A DNA stretch of 64,000 nt from Roseateles puraquae (lineage in GTDB: Bacteria > Pseudomonadota > Gammaproteobacteria > Burkholderiales > Burkholderiaceae_C). The number at the start of each line of letters is the position of its first letter. Within the stretch, counting starts at the first letter, position 1. The notes beneath the pieces are model-generated. The model had not been told where the DNA came from and did no database searches. It saw only the letters and a program-made list of their open reading frames with translations. Below are positions 1 through 8,695 of the stretch, in pieces. The position numbers and the translations under genes are program-made. The stretch covers positions 992,001 to 1,056,000 of the forward strand of contig NZ_NISI01000001.1 of NCBI RefSeq assembly GCF_002205845.1, given 5' to 3'.

Positions 1-402
1 TTCTTCCTGTCGCAGGCCGTGGCCAAGGTGTTCATGGCCCAGGGCAGCGGCGGCAAGATCATCAACATCGCCTCCATGCTGAGCTTCCAGGGCGGCATCC
101 GCGTGCCTTCCTACACCGCCAGCAAGAGCGGCGTCATGGGCATCACGCGCCTGATGGCCAACGAATGGGCTTCCCACGGCATCAACGTGAACGCCATCGC
201 CCCGGGCTACATGGCCACCAACAACACGGCGCAGCTGCGCGCCGACGAGCAGCGCAACAGCGCCATCCTGGAGCGCATCCCGGCCGGCCGCTGGGGCAAG
301 CCCGAGGACCTGGCCGGCCCGGTGGTGTTCCTGGCCTCGCCGGCGTCGGACTACGTCAACGGCTACACCATCGCCGTGGACGGTGGCTGGCTCGCCCGCT
401 GA
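1..402 (+). CDS. kduD: 2-dehydro-3-deoxy-D-gluconate 5-dehydrogenase (SDR family), 5' partial
   Basis: The gene enters from the left edge in frame 1 and 133 C-terminal residues are visible. It shows SDR landmarks: the catalytic Ser in IASMLSF, the YTASK (YxxxK) active-site motif, and the [13 protein letters not shown] and DGGWLAR segments typical of KduD. KduD is a cytoplasmic NAD(P)H enzyme that interconverts 2,5-diketo-3-deoxygluconate and 2-keto-3-deoxygluconate in pectin breakdown. The oligogalacturonate lyase gene starts 33 bp downstream on the same strand and supports this role over other SDRs. The Rossmann glycine motif lies outside the window. Confidence 0.85.
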   Translation, partial: FFLSQAVAKVFMAQGSGGKIINIASMLSFQGGIRVPSYTASKSGVMGITRLMANEWASHGINVNAIAPGYMATNNTAQLRADEQRNSAILERIPAGRWGKPEDLAGPVVFLASPASDYVNGYTIAVDGGWLAR

Positions 403-435
403 ACCTCGCGCCCAGCCGCTGCAGACAATCGAGCC

Positions 436-1611
436 ATGAAAGCCACCGAACGCAAGTTCCAGTTCCTCACCCGCGAGGACCCCGACACCGGCGCCCGCGT
501 CACGCGGCTCACGCCGCCCGACGTCACCTGCCACCGCAACTACTTCTATCAGAAGTGCTTCACCAACGACGGCACAAAGCTGATGTTCGGCGGCGAGTTC
601 GGCCCTGAGCCGAGCCCGAACTGGAACCTGCACCTGCTGGACCTGACCTCGCAGACCGCCCTGCAGCTCACCGAAGGCCCGGGCGAGAACACCTTCGGCG
701 CCTTCATGAGCCCGGATGACCGCTTCGTGTTCTTCGTGCGCGGCGACCGCAACCTGATCCGGCTCGAACTCGCCACGCTGCGCGAGGAGATCGTCTACAT
801 CGTGCCCGAGGGCTGGGTGGGCTACGGCACCTGGGTGGCCAACAGCGCCTGCACCAAGATGGTCGGCATCGAGATCGCCGCCGCCGACTGGTTCCCGCTG
901 ACCACCTGGCAGAAGTTCAACGAGATGTTCCACAAGAAGCCGCTGTGCCGGCTCTTCAGCGTGGACCTGCAGACGGGCAAACGCAGCGTCATCCTGGAGC
1001 AGCGCGGCTGGCTCGGACACCCGCAGTACCGGCCGTTTGACGACAACACCGTCGCTTATTGCCACGAGGGCCCGCACGACCTGATCGACGCGCGCATGTG
1101 GTTCATCAACGAGGACGGCACGAACCGCCGCTGCGGCAAGGAACATACCGACGGCGAGAGCTGCACGCACGAGTTCTGGGTGCCCGACGGCAGCGCCATG
1201 ATCTACGTGAGCTACAACGCCAAGTCACCGGAGCGCTGGATCTACAGCCTCGACCCGGTCACGCTGGAGAACAAGCTCCTCACCGCGATGCCGCAGTGCT
1301 CGCACCTGATGAGCAACTTCGACGGCACCCTCATCGTCGGCGACGGCTGCGGCACGGTCAGCCACGACAGCACGGCCAGCAATGCCATGCTGGTGGGCGA
1401 CCCCTATCTGCACCTGTTCGACCTGCGCGGCGGCCAGGCCGCCACCCGCAAGATCGCACGCCACGACAGCGGCTGGGACGTCTACAAGGACAACCGCCAA
1501 GTCACCCACCCCCACCCCAGCTTCACGCCGGACGAGAAGCAGGTGCTGTTCAGCTGCGACAAGGAGCGCGCGAACGGCGTCGAGCCAGCCCTGTACCTGG
1601 CCGATCTGTGA
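436..1611 (+). CDS. ogl: oligogalacturonate lyase (PL22 family)
   Basis: This 391-residue protein resembles enterobacterial Ogl over its full length. The N-terminus has the family pattern FLTREDPDTGARVTRLTPP and HRNYFYQKCF. Repeated segments such as the C-terminal HPSFTPDEKQVLFSCD fit a seven-bladed beta-propeller. His-rich motifs (CTHEFW, CSHLMSN) match the metal-binding surface of PL22 enzymes. There is no signal peptide, so it should act in the cytoplasm, splitting unsaturated digalacturonate to 5-keto-4-deoxyuronate, which feeds KduI and KduD. It sits between kduD and the pectinesterase gene, and its stop codon overlaps the next start by 4 nt. Confidence 0.92.
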   Translation: MKATERKFQFLTREDPDTGARVTRLTPPDVTCHRNYFYQKCFTNDGTKLMFGGEFGPEPSPNWNLHLLDLTSQTALQLTEGPGENTFGAFMSPDDRFVFFVRGDRNLIRLELATLREEIVYIVPEGWVGYGTWVANSACTKMVGIEIAAADWFPLTTWQKFNEMFHKKPLCRLFSVDLQTGKRSVILEQRGWLGHPQYRPFDDNTVAYCHEGPHDLIDARMWFINEDGTNRRCGKEHTDGESCTHEFWVPDGSAMIYVSYNAKSPERWIYSLDPVTLENKLLTAMPQCSHLMSNFDGTLIVGDGCGTVSHDSTASNAMLVGDPYLHLFDLRGGQAATRKIARHDSGWDVYKDNRQVTHPHPSFTPDEKQVLFSCDKERANGVEPALYLADL

Positions 1612-2705
1612 AGCGCGCGCTCGCCCTGCTCGCTGGCCTGGCGTGTGTGCTGACCACCGCCCACGGTCAGCCGCGCCCGCAGCTGAGCGCCGAGCAGGCC
1701 GCGCGCCACACCGCGGCCGCCTACCTCGGCGACTGGCAACCCGGCCCGCTGGCCGACCTGGCCGCGACAACCCCCGACTTCATCGTGAAGCCGGGTGAGT
1801 CGCTGCAGGCCGCCATCGACCGCGTGCCCGCCCGGGACAGCCGGCGCTGGGTCATCCAGCTGCTGCCCGGCACCTACCGCGGCCCGGTCTGCATCAAGGA
1901 CAAGGCGCCGCTGGCCTTGGTCGGCTCGCCCCTGGATGCGGCCGCCGTGGTGCTGGTGGACGGCCGCTATGCCGGCAAGCCCAAGGGCGAGCAGGAGGCG
2001 GCCCACCCCTGCTGGCCCGAACTGGGCAAGACCACCATCGGCACCAGCGGCAGCACCACCGCGCTGGTGCAAAGCAACGATGTGCAGTTGCTGCACCTCA
2101 CCGTCGCCAATGACGCCATGGACGGCATCCGCCGCGGCGAGACCTACCCACCCGGCGTGGGCGAGAGCGGCGGCGCCCAGGCCGTGGCCCTCACGCTGGC
2201 CGGCGACCGCATCCAGCTGGAGAACGTGCGCCTGCTCGGTCACCAGGACACCCTGTATGCCAAGCGCCCCGCCCCTGAGGCGCCGGCCCGCCAGCTCATC
2301 CGTCACAGCCTGATCGCGGGCGACGTGGACTTCATCTTCGGCAATGCCGTGCTCGTCATCGAGGACTGCACGGTGCTGACCCGCGCGAACCGTCGCACCC
2401 CCGGCCACGGCGGCATCGTGCTGGCGCCCAGCACGGCCGCTGACGTCGCCCAGGGCTTCCTGGTCACGCGCAGCCGCCTGGTCGGCGAAGCCGGCCTCGC
2501 CCCCGGCAGCACCGCCATCGGGCGCGCCTGGGACGCGGGCGTGAAGGCCGGCACCTGGGTGGCCGGCGTCAGCCCCAACGGCGTTGCGGTCGTGCGCGAC
2601 AGCGAGATCGGCGCCCACATCGGCCCCTGGCAGGCAAGCACCTCACGCCGCCCCTTCGACGCGGCCGTCAACCGCCTGGGCGAGTTCAACAACCGGCAGC
2701 CATGA
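1608..2705 (+). CDS. pectin methylesterase (CE8 family), secreted
   Basis: The start is GTG at 1608, inside a GTGA overlap with the ogl stop. This start gives an N-terminal signal peptide (KRALALLAGLACVLTTAHGQ) and a 365-residue protein. CE8 motifs appear in order: GAQAVAL (oxyanion Gln), HQDTLYA (acid/base Asp), DVDFIFGN (nucleophile Asp) and IGRAWD (binding Arg). The enzyme removes methyl esters from pectin outside the cytoplasm or in the periplasm, making it cleavable by pectate lyases. Coupling to ogl and kduD indicates a pectin-utilisation operon. No pectate lyase gene is seen in the window. Confidence 0.9.
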   Translation: MKRALALLAGLACVLTTAHGQPRPQLSAEQAARHTAAAYLGDWQPGPLADLAATTPDFIVKPGESLQAAIDRVPARDSRRWVIQLLPGTYRGPVCIKDKAPLALVGSPLDAAAVVLVDGRYAGKPKGEQEAAHPCWPELGKTTIGTSGSTTALVQSNDVQLLHLTVANDAMDGIRRGETYPPGVGESGGAQAVALTLAGDRIQLENVRLLGHQDTLYAKRPAPEAPARQLIRHSLIAGDVDFIFGNAVLVIEDCTVLTRANRRTPGHGGIVLAPSTAADVAQGFLVTRSRLVGEAGLAPGSTAIGRAWDAGVKAGTWVAGVSPNGVAVVRDSEIGAHIGPWQASTSRRPFDAAVNRLGEFNNRQP

Positions 2706-2833
2706 AGGCCTCCTGGCGTCGCCGTCGCCGATCGTCTTGCTGATCGAATCGGCGCCCCTGCAGGTCCCTGTCACGGCTGAGGGAGAATCCAGCCAACCCC
2801 ATCCTGGAACAAGCGTCCGAAAGAATCAGAACG

Positions 2834-3640
2834 ATGGATGAAGACATTGGCGATTCGAAACAGCCGGAGTCGGTAGCCGCGGTACTCAAGGTGTTCGCCA
2901 TCCTGAACGCCCTGGGCGAGCGAAGCGACATCGGCATCACCGACCTCTCCGTGCGCCTGGCCATGCCCAAGGCGACGGTCTACCGCTTCCTGCAGACCAT
3001 GAAGACCCTGGGCTACGTGCGCCAGGAAGCCGACAGCGAACGCTACGGCCTGGCCATGCGCATGTTCGAGATCGGTGCCAAGGCCCTGCCCTCGCCCGAC
3101 CTCGTCGACCTGGCCCGCCACCCGATGCAGATGCTGGCCGATGCCACCGGCGAGACCGTCCACCTGGGCAGCCTCATCGACAGCGAGATCATCTACATCC
3201 ACAAGGTCGACTCGCGCCATATGCTGGGCATGTACTCGCGCGTGGGCCGCCGCGCGCCGCTGCACTGCACCGCCATCGGCAAGGTGCTCATGGCCTGGGA
3301 GCACCCCGAGCGCCGCGACCGCATCCTCGATGGCGCCGAGTTCAAGCGCTTCCGCGACAAGACCATCACCGACCGCGCGGCCTTCCTGGCCGAACTCGCC
3401 CAGGTCAAGCAGCAAGGCTTCGGCGAAGACCGCGAAGAGTTCGACGACCATATCCGCTGCCTGGGCGTGCCGATCTTCGACCGACTCGGCCAGCCGATCG
3501 CGGGCATGAGCGTGTCTTTCCCGACCTTCCGCTTCGACGAAGCCAAGGCGCCCGAAGTGGTGCGTCAGCTGCAGGCCGCCAGCCGCGACATCTCGGCCAA
3601 GCTCGGCTGCACCCGCTTCCCGCTGGACGCTGCGGCTTAA
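2834..3640 (+). CDS. kdgR: IclR-family transcriptional regulator, KdgR type
   Basis: This 268-residue protein has an N-terminal winged HTH (about residues 15-80, with AMPKATVYRFLQTMKTLGYV) and a C-terminal IclR effector domain. Similarity to enterobacterial KdgR is close in several blocks: VLKVFAILNALGE, MYSRVGRRAPLHCTAIGKVLMAW, GFGEDREEF, and VPIFDRLGQPIAGMSVSFPT. KdgR represses pectinolysis genes and is released by 2-keto-3-deoxygluconate. Its position right after the pectin operon, on the same strand with a 128-bp gap, supports the same role here. The effector and targets are inferred from the family. Confidence 0.88.
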   Translation: MDEDIGDSKQPESVAAVLKVFAILNALGERSDIGITDLSVRLAMPKATVYRFLQTMKTLGYVRQEADSERYGLAMRMFEIGAKALPSPDLVDLARHPMQMLADATGETVHLGSLIDSEIIYIHKVDSRHMLGMYSRVGRRAPLHCTAIGKVLMAWEHPERRDRILDGAEFKRFRDKTITDRAAFLAELAQVKQQGFGEDREEFDDHIRCLGVPIFDRLGQPIAGMSVSFPTFRFDEAKAPEVVRQLQAASRDISAKLGCTRFPLDAAA

Positions 3641-3728
3641 GGCGCGCCGCCGGGCTGTCACACCTGGGACGCCCGGCCGGGTCGCCGGGATGCTTCAATG
3701 CCGGCTGTCGTTTTCACAGGCAGCCGCC

Positions 3729-4748
3729 ATGAGCACCACCAATCACCAGATCGTCCTCGCCTCGCGCCCCACGGGCGAGGTCAAGCCCGACAACTTCCGC
3801 CTCGTCGAAGTGGCCCTGGCGCCGCTCGCCGAAGGCCAGGTCCGGGTGCGCAACCACTACCTGAGCCTGGACCCGTACATGCGGGGCCGCATGAACGACA
3901 GCAAGAGCTACGCGGCTTCGCAGGCGCTCGACGAGGTCATGATCGGCGGCACGGTCGGGGAGGTCATCGAATCGAAGAACACCAACTTCGCGGTGGGCGA
4001 CAAGGTCGTCGGCATGGGCGGCTGGCAGGAATACGTCACCGTAGACGCCACCCAACGCGGCGTGCTCAGCAAGGTCGACACCACCCACATCCCGCTGTCG
4101 GCCTACCTCGGTGCGGTCGGCATGCCGGGCGTGACCGCCTGGTACGGCCTGGTCAAGATCATCAACCCCAAGGCGGGCGAGACGGTGGTCGTCAGTGCCG
4201 CCAGTGGCGCGGTGGGCTCGGCCGTCGGCCAGTTGGCCAAGGCACGCGGCGCCCGCGCCGTGGGCATTGCCGGCGGCGCTGACAAGTGCCGTTATGTGGT
4301 CGAAGAACTGGGCTTCGACGCCTGCATCGACTACAAGCAGCATGCCGACGTGAAGTCCCTCTCCGCGGCGCTCAAGGCCGCCTGCCCGAACGGCATCGAC
4401 GGCTACTTCGAAAACGTCGGCGGCATGATCCTGGACGCGGTGCTGCTGCGCGCCAACGCGTTCAGCCGCGTGGCCATGTGCGGCATGATCTCCGGCTACG
4501 ACGGTCAGCCCATCCCGATGGCGGCGCCCCAGCTCATCCTGGTGAACCGGATGAAGGTGGAAGGCTTCATCGTGTCGGAGCACATGGAGGTCTGGCCTGA
4601 GGCGCTGAAGGAACTCGGCACGCTGGTCGCCACCGGCAAGCTCAAGTACCGCGAGACCGTGGCGCAAGGCCTGGCCAGCGCGCCCGAGGCCTTCATGGGC
4701 CTGCTCAAGGGCAAGAACTTCGGCAAGCAACTCGTCAAGCTCGTCTGA
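3729..4748 (+). CDS. NADP-dependent zinc-less medium-chain reductase (CurA-like)
   Basis: This 339-residue MDR-superfamily protein is of the CurA / leukotriene B4 dehydrogenase-like branch. Characteristic motifs are LDPYMRGRMND near the N-terminus, the dinucleotide-binding VVSAASGAVGSAVGQLAK, and FENVGGMILD. No structural or catalytic zinc cysteines are present. Members reduce alpha,beta-unsaturated carbonyls with NADPH, and the physiological substrate here is unknown. ATG 3729 is chosen over an upstream in-frame ATG at 3690 because family alignments begin near MSTTNHQ. The next gene starts immediately after its stop. Confidence 0.85.
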   Translation: MSTTNHQIVLASRPTGEVKPDNFRLVEVALAPLAEGQVRVRNHYLSLDPYMRGRMNDSKSYAASQALDEVMIGGTVGEVIESKNTNFAVGDKVVGMGGWQEYVTVDATQRGVLSKVDTTHIPLSAYLGAVGMPGVTAWYGLVKIINPKAGETVVVSAASGAVGSAVGQLAKARGARAVGIAGGADKCRYVVEELGFDACIDYKQHADVKSLSAALKAACPNGIDGYFENVGGMILDAVLLRANAFSRVAMCGMISGYDGQPIPMAAPQLILVNRMKVEGFIVSEHMEVWPEALKELGTLVATGKLKYRETVAQGLASAPEAFMGLLKGKNFGKQLVKLV

Positions 4749-4751
4749 GTG

Positions 4752-5210
4752 ATGCACTGGCACTGCCTGCCCTTCGCCGAACTGGGCGTGCAGCGTCTGT
4801 ATGACCTGCTGGCCCTGCGCTCGGAGGTATTCGTGGTCGAGCAGCAATGCGTCTTCCTCGACATCGACGGCCTGGACCGGCACACCTGGCACCTGCTGGG
4901 TGAGGCCGACGACGGCCAGCTGCAGGCCTATGCCCGGCTGATCCCGCCGGGCCTCAAAGGCGACGATGCCCTGATCGGCCGCGTGGTCACCGCGCCGGCC
5001 GCGCGCGGCAGCGGTGCCGGCCGCGACTTGATGACCGAGGCACTGGCCCACTGCCTGCAGCTCTGGCCACAGCACGGCATCACCCTGCACGCACAGGCCC
5101 ACCTGGAACGCTTCTATGCCGGCTTCGGCTTCCAGCCGGTCGGCCCGACCTACATCGAAGACGACATTCCGCACATCGAGATGCGGCGCCCCCAAGGAGA
5201 CAAGACATGA
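4752..5210 (+). CDS. elaA: GNAT N-acetyltransferase, ElaA family
   Basis: This 152-residue protein follows E. coli ElaA closely. It has LYDLLALRSEVFVVEQQC near the start, DIDGLD, the acetyl-CoA-binding loop GRVVTAPAARGSGAGRDLM, and the C-terminal HLERFYAGFGFQPVG and DDIPHIEM. ElaA proteins belong to the GNAT fold and no acceptor is established. ATG 4752 is preferred, with the GTG at 4749 as an in-frame alternative. The gene abuts the upstream reductase and overlaps the downstream SDR by 4 nt (ATGA), which indicates one transcript. Confidence 0.88.
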   Translation: MHWHCLPFAELGVQRLYDLLALRSEVFVVEQQCVFLDIDGLDRHTWHLLGEADDGQLQAYARLIPPGLKGDDALIGRVVTAPAARGSGAGRDLMTEALAHCLQLWPQHGITLHAQAHLERFYAGFGFQPVGPTYIEDDIPHIEMRRPQGDKT

Positions 5211-6094
5211 CCCCCAAGACCGCCGTCATCACCGGCGCCGGCTCCGGCTTCGGCCTGGAAACCGCCCGCATTGCCGCCCGTCGCGGCATGAACCTCGTGC
5301 TCGTCGACGTGCAGGCCGATGCGCTGGAGAAGGCCGCTGCCGAGTTCACCCACGTGCAGGTGCTGGCCCGCGTCGTCGACGTGGCCAAGGCCGAGCCCAT
5401 GGAGGCCCTGGCGCGCGACGTGCAGGCTCGCTTTGGCGCACCGCACTTCGTCTTCAACAACGCAGGCGTCGGCTCCGGCGGCCTCATCTGGGAGAACAGC
5501 GTCAGCGACTGGGAATGGGTGCTGGGCGTCAACCTGATGGGGGTGGTGCACGGTGTGCGGCTGTTCACGCCCATGATGCTGGCGGCCGCCAAGGCGGACC
5601 CGGCCTACCACGGCCACATCGTCAACACCGCGTCCATGGCCGGCATGCTGAACCCGCCCAACATGGGCGTGTACAACGTGTCCAAGCACGCGGTGGTGTC
5701 GCTGTCGGAGACGCTCTACCAGGACCTGTCGCTCGTCACCGACCAGGTCCACGCCTCCGTGCTCTGCCCCTTCTTCGTGCCCACCGGCATCAGCCAGAGC
5801 CACCGCAACCGCCCGAGCGAGTTCGCCGCGGCCAAGCCCACCAAGAGCCAGCTGATCTCGCAGGCGCAGACCGACAAGGCCGTGTCATCCGGCAAGCTCA
5901 CCGCGGCCGACGTGGCTGCGATGGTGTTCGACGCCATCGACCACAACAAGTTCTACATCTTCAGCCACCCGCAAGCCCTGGCGGGCGTGCAGACCCGCCT
6001 GGAAGACGTGATGCTGCTGCGCAACCCCACCGACGCGTTCGCCGACAAGCCCGAGATCGGCGCAGCCCTGCGCGCCAAGCTGCGGGCCGACTGA
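5207..6094 (+). CDS. SDR family NAD(P)-dependent oxidoreductase
   Basis: This is a 295-residue classical SDR with the cofactor motif TGAGSGFG, the FNNAGVGSGG (NNAG) strand, catalytic Ser in VNTASMAG and YNVSKHAV (YxxxK). The C-terminal extension (about residues 215-295) resembles the group of SDRs often annotated as 1-deoxy-11-beta-hydroxysteroid dehydrogenase-like. The substrate cannot be deduced. It overlaps elaA by 4 nt and is followed by an intrinsic terminator at 6112-6135, so it ends the transcript. Confidence 0.85.
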   Translation: MTPKTAVITGAGSGFGLETARIAARRGMNLVLVDVQADALEKAAAEFTHVQVLARVVDVAKAEPMEALARDVQARFGAPHFVFNNAGVGSGGLIWENSVSDWEWVLGVNLMGVVHGVRLFTPMMLAAAKADPAYHGHIVNTASMAGMLNPPNMGVYNVSKHAVVSLSETLYQDLSLVTDQVHASVLCPFFVPTGISQSHRNRPSEFAAAKPTKSQLISQAQTDKAVSSGKLTAADVAAMVFDAIDHNKFYIFSHPQALAGVQTRLEDVMLLRNPTDAFADKPEIGAALRAKLRAD

Positions 6095-6111
6095 GCCGCC
6101 TCCACCCTGAC

Positions 6112-6135
6112 AAAGCGCCTCCCAGGAGGCGCTTT
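6112..6135 (+). terminator. intrinsic terminator after the SDR gene
   Basis: A perfect 10-bp inverted repeat AAAGCGCCTC / GAGGCGCTTT is separated by the 4-nt loop CCAG, 17 bp after the SDR stop codon. The T-rich end of the right arm is followed by a TTTG stretch. It insulates the NAD-salvage operon from upstream transcription. Confidence 0.8.
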
Positions 6136-6173
6136 CCATTTGTTGCATGAACAGGACTTGTGCACGCCCGCAC

Positions 6174-6194
6174 TTTGTCTCACAATGAGACAAA
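6174..6194. promoter_or_regulatory. perfect palindrome upstream of the NAD-salvage operon, probable NrtR operator
   Basis: Nine-base arms TTTGTCTCA and TGAGACAAA flank the spacer CAA without mismatch. The palindrome ends 12 bp before the ATG of the PRPP synthetase gene, overlapping where a repressor would block initiation. The third gene of the operon encodes an NrtR-like repressor, so autoregulation through this site is the natural inference. The binding itself is not proven. Confidence 0.65.
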
Positions 6195-6206
6195 TAAGGA
6201 CGCCAC

Positions 6207-7064
6207 ATGATTTCCCGTTTCAGCCTCCAGTCACGGCCCGCCGCCGACGTCGGCGACGTGCGCCGCCACGACGACCTGCAGTTCCTCAGCTTTCCCGGCG
6301 GTGAGCGCCATGTGCGCCTGCCCGCCAGCGCACTCGGCTGCAGCGACCGCTGCTGGACCCTCACCGCCCACCTCTACTCGGCCGAGGGCGTGATGGACTT
6401 GCTGTTGCTGACCGACGCCCTTCGCCGCGCCGCACCCGCAGGCGCCGAGCTGCACCTGGTCATGCCCTACGTGCCCTATGCCCGCCAGGATCGCGTCGCC
6501 CTGGCTGGCGAGCCGCTCTCGGCGGCCGTGTTCTGCCGCCTCGTCAACAGCCTCGACTTCGTGTCGGTGACGATTGCCGACCCGCACAGCGACGTGGTCC
6601 CCGCGCTGCTCGAACGGGTGCGCGTGCAACCCGCCGCCGACGCCGTGCGTCAACTGCGGGCGCAGGCCCTGGGGCATCTGCCCGGCCTGGCGCTGGTCGC
6701 TCCTGATGCCGGCGCGCGCAAGCGGGTCGAGCAGGTGGGCAAGGCCCTCGGCCTGCCGGTGGCCTATGCCGGCAAGACGCGCGACCCGGCCACCGGCCGC
6801 CTCTCCGGTGCCGAGGTGCAGGGCGAACTGCCCGACCTGCCGCTGCTCATCGTCGACGACATCTGCGATGGCGGCGGCACCTTCGTCGCCCTGGCCCAGG
6901 TGCTGCGCGAACGCACCCGCCAGCCGCTGTACCTCTACGTCACCCACGGCCTGTTCACCAAGGGGCTGGCGCCGCTGCAGGCCCACTTCGACGGCGTCTT
7001 CGCCGCCCACTGCGCCAACCCCGACCTCGCCGCTGCCACCGCCCTCACCGGCCGCAGCGCCTGA
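6207..7064 (+). CDS. ribose-phosphate pyrophosphokinase-like protein of the NAD-salvage operon
   Basis: This is a 285-residue Prs-like protein, shorter than housekeeping Prs (about 315). It keeps the ATP/ribose-5-P loop MPYVPYARQDRV, a DPHSDVV motif in place of the usual DLHSDQ, and the PRPP-binding signature LLIVDDICDGGGTF. It should make PRPP, the co-substrate of the NadV enzyme encoded 24 bp downstream. It lies behind the 21-bp palindrome, and the operon order prs-nadV-nrtR is a known NAD-salvage arrangement. The divergence suggests a dedicated paralogue, not the main Prs. Confidence 0.85.
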   Translation: MISRFSLQSRPAADVGDVRRHDDLQFLSFPGGERHVRLPASALGCSDRCWTLTAHLYSAEGVMDLLLLTDALRRAAPAGAELHLVMPYVPYARQDRVALAGEPLSAAVFCRLVNSLDFVSVTIADPHSDVVPALLERVRVQPAADAVRQLRAQALGHLPGLALVAPDAGARKRVEQVGKALGLPVAYAGKTRDPATGRLSGAEVQGELPDLPLLIVDDICDGGGTFVALAQVLRERTRQPLYLYVTHGLFTKGLAPLQAHFDGVFAAHCANPDLAAATALTGRSA

Positions 7065-7088
7065 ACACCCGACAAGCAAGGAGCCTCC

Positions 7089-8675
7089 ATGAAGCTGAAC
7101 CCGCTCAACCTGATCGACTTCTACAAGTCGGGCCACGTCTTCCAGTACCCCGCCGGCACCGAGAAGGTCTACAGCAACTTCACGCCCCGCTCGGACCGCC
7201 TCGCGCCGGTGCTGCGCACCGGACCGGCCACCTTCGACGGCAAGGTGGTGTTCTTCGGCCTGCAGGGCTTCGTCCTCGACATCCTGATCGACGCCTTCAA
7301 CACCGAGTTCTTCCGCCTTCCCAAGGCCCAGGCGGTGGGGCGCTACCGCCGCCGCATGGACAACGCCCTCGGCCCGGGTGCGGTGCCGGTCGACCACATC
7401 GAGGCCCTGCACGACCTGGGCTACCTCCCCCTGCACATCAAGGCCCTGCCGGAGGGTTCGCTGGTGGACATCAAGGTGCCGCCGTTCACGGTCACCGAGA
7501 CCCTGCCGCAGTTCTTCTGGCTGACCAACTACATCGAGACCGTGCTGAGCAACGCCAACTGGAAGCCGATGACGGTGGCCACGCTGGCCTACCAGTACCG
7601 CCGCCTGCTCGAGGCCTATGGCGAGATGACCGGCGGCGACCCGCTGTTCATCGACTGGCAGGCGCACGACTTCTCCGCCCGCGGCATGGCCGGCCCCGAG
7701 GACGCGGCCCGCAGCGGCGCCGGCCACCTGCTGAGCTTCACCGGCACCGACACGGTCAACGCCATCGACTACCTCGAAGACTTCTACGGCGCCAACAGCG
7801 ACACCGAGATGATCGGCGGCTCCATCCCGGCCACCGAGCACAGCGTGATGAGCATGGGTGGCCAGCTCGATGAACTCGGCACCTTCCGCCGCCTGATCAC
7901 CGAGGTCTACCCGGCGGGCCTGGTGAGCATCGTCAGCGACACCTGGGACTTCTGGCAGGTCATCAGCAACTACGCGGTGCAACTCAAGGCCGAGATCCTG
8001 GCCCGCCAGCCCAACGCCCTGGGCCAGGCCAAGGTGGTGTTCCGCCCCGACTCGGGCGACCCAGTGCTGATCCTCACCGGCTACCTCGACGACGAACTGG
8101 TGAGCGACGCCCAAGGCCAGCCCCGGCGCGACGCACAGGGCCTCTACGAAGTGCGCGAGGGCGGCCGCCGCATCACCGACGCCGAGCGGCGTGGCGCGGT
8201 GCAATGCCTGTGGGACGTGTTCGGCGGCACCACCACGAGCAAGGGCTTCAAGGTGCTGCATGAGCGCGTCGGCCTCATCTACGGCGACTCCATCACCCTG
8301 CAGCGCGCTGACGCCATCCTGCGGCGCCTGATGACCAAGGGCTTTGCGTCGACCAACGTGGTGCTGGGCGTGGGGAGCTTCAGCTACCAGTTCATCACCC
8401 GCGACAGCTTCGGCATGGCGATGAAGGCCACGGCCGGCGTGGTGAACGGTGAACTGCGCGAGCTGTCCAAGGACCCCAAGACCGATGGCGGCACGAAGAA
8501 GTCGGCCGTGGGTCTGCTGCGGGTCGAACGCGAGGACGGCCGCTATGTGCTCTACGACCGCCAGACGCCCGAGCAAGAAGCAGGCGGCCTGCTGCAGACG
8601 GTGTTCAAGGACGGCGAACTGCTGCGCCGCCAGACGCTGGCCGAGATCCGTGCCCGGCTGCGCAGCGGCGGCTGA
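7089..8675 (+). CDS. nadV: nicotinamide phosphoribosyltransferase (NAMPT/NadV)
   Basis: This 528-residue protein shows NAMPT-family features: NLIDFYKSGHVFQYP at the start, SNFTPRSDR, PATEHSVMSMGG, VSIVSDTWDFW and the FRPDSGDPV phosphate-binding motif. The length is in the family range (460-530). It converts nicotinamide and PRPP to NMN in the cytoplasm, the first step of deamidation-independent NAD salvage. It has an upstream GGAG (caaggagcctcc) and sits between the PRPP synthetase gene and nrtR in one operon. Confidence 0.93.
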   Translation: MKLNPLNLIDFYKSGHVFQYPAGTEKVYSNFTPRSDRLAPVLRTGPATFDGKVVFFGLQGFVLDILIDAFNTEFFRLPKAQAVGRYRRRMDNALGPGAVPVDHIEALHDLGYLPLHIKALPEGSLVDIKVPPFTVTETLPQFFWLTNYIETVLSNANWKPMTVATLAYQYRRLLEAYGEMTGGDPLFIDWQAHDFSARGMAGPEDAARSGAGHLLSFTGTDTVNAIDYLEDFYGANSDTEMIGGSIPATEHSVMSMGGQLDELGTFRRLITEVYPAGLVSIVSDTWDFWQVISNYAVQLKAEILARQPNALGQAKVVFRPDSGDPVLILTGYLDDELVSDAQGQPRRDAQGLYEVREGGRRITDAERRGAVQCLWDVFGGTTTSKGFKVLHERVGLIYGDSITLQRADAILRRLMTKGFASTNVVLGVGSFSYQFITRDSFGMAMKATAGVVNGELRELSKDPKTDGGTKKSAVGLLRVEREDGRYVLYDRQTPEQEAGGLLQTVFKDGELLRRQTLAEIRARLRSGG

Positions 8676-8695
8676 CCCTCGGCACGGAGGCCCGC

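Noticed and set aside
6231-8576. 781-residue open frame on the minus strand across prs, nadV and nrtR
   Set aside because: It lies opposite well-supported genes, has the Val/Ala/His/Gly-rich composition of antisense high-GC DNA and no family motif.
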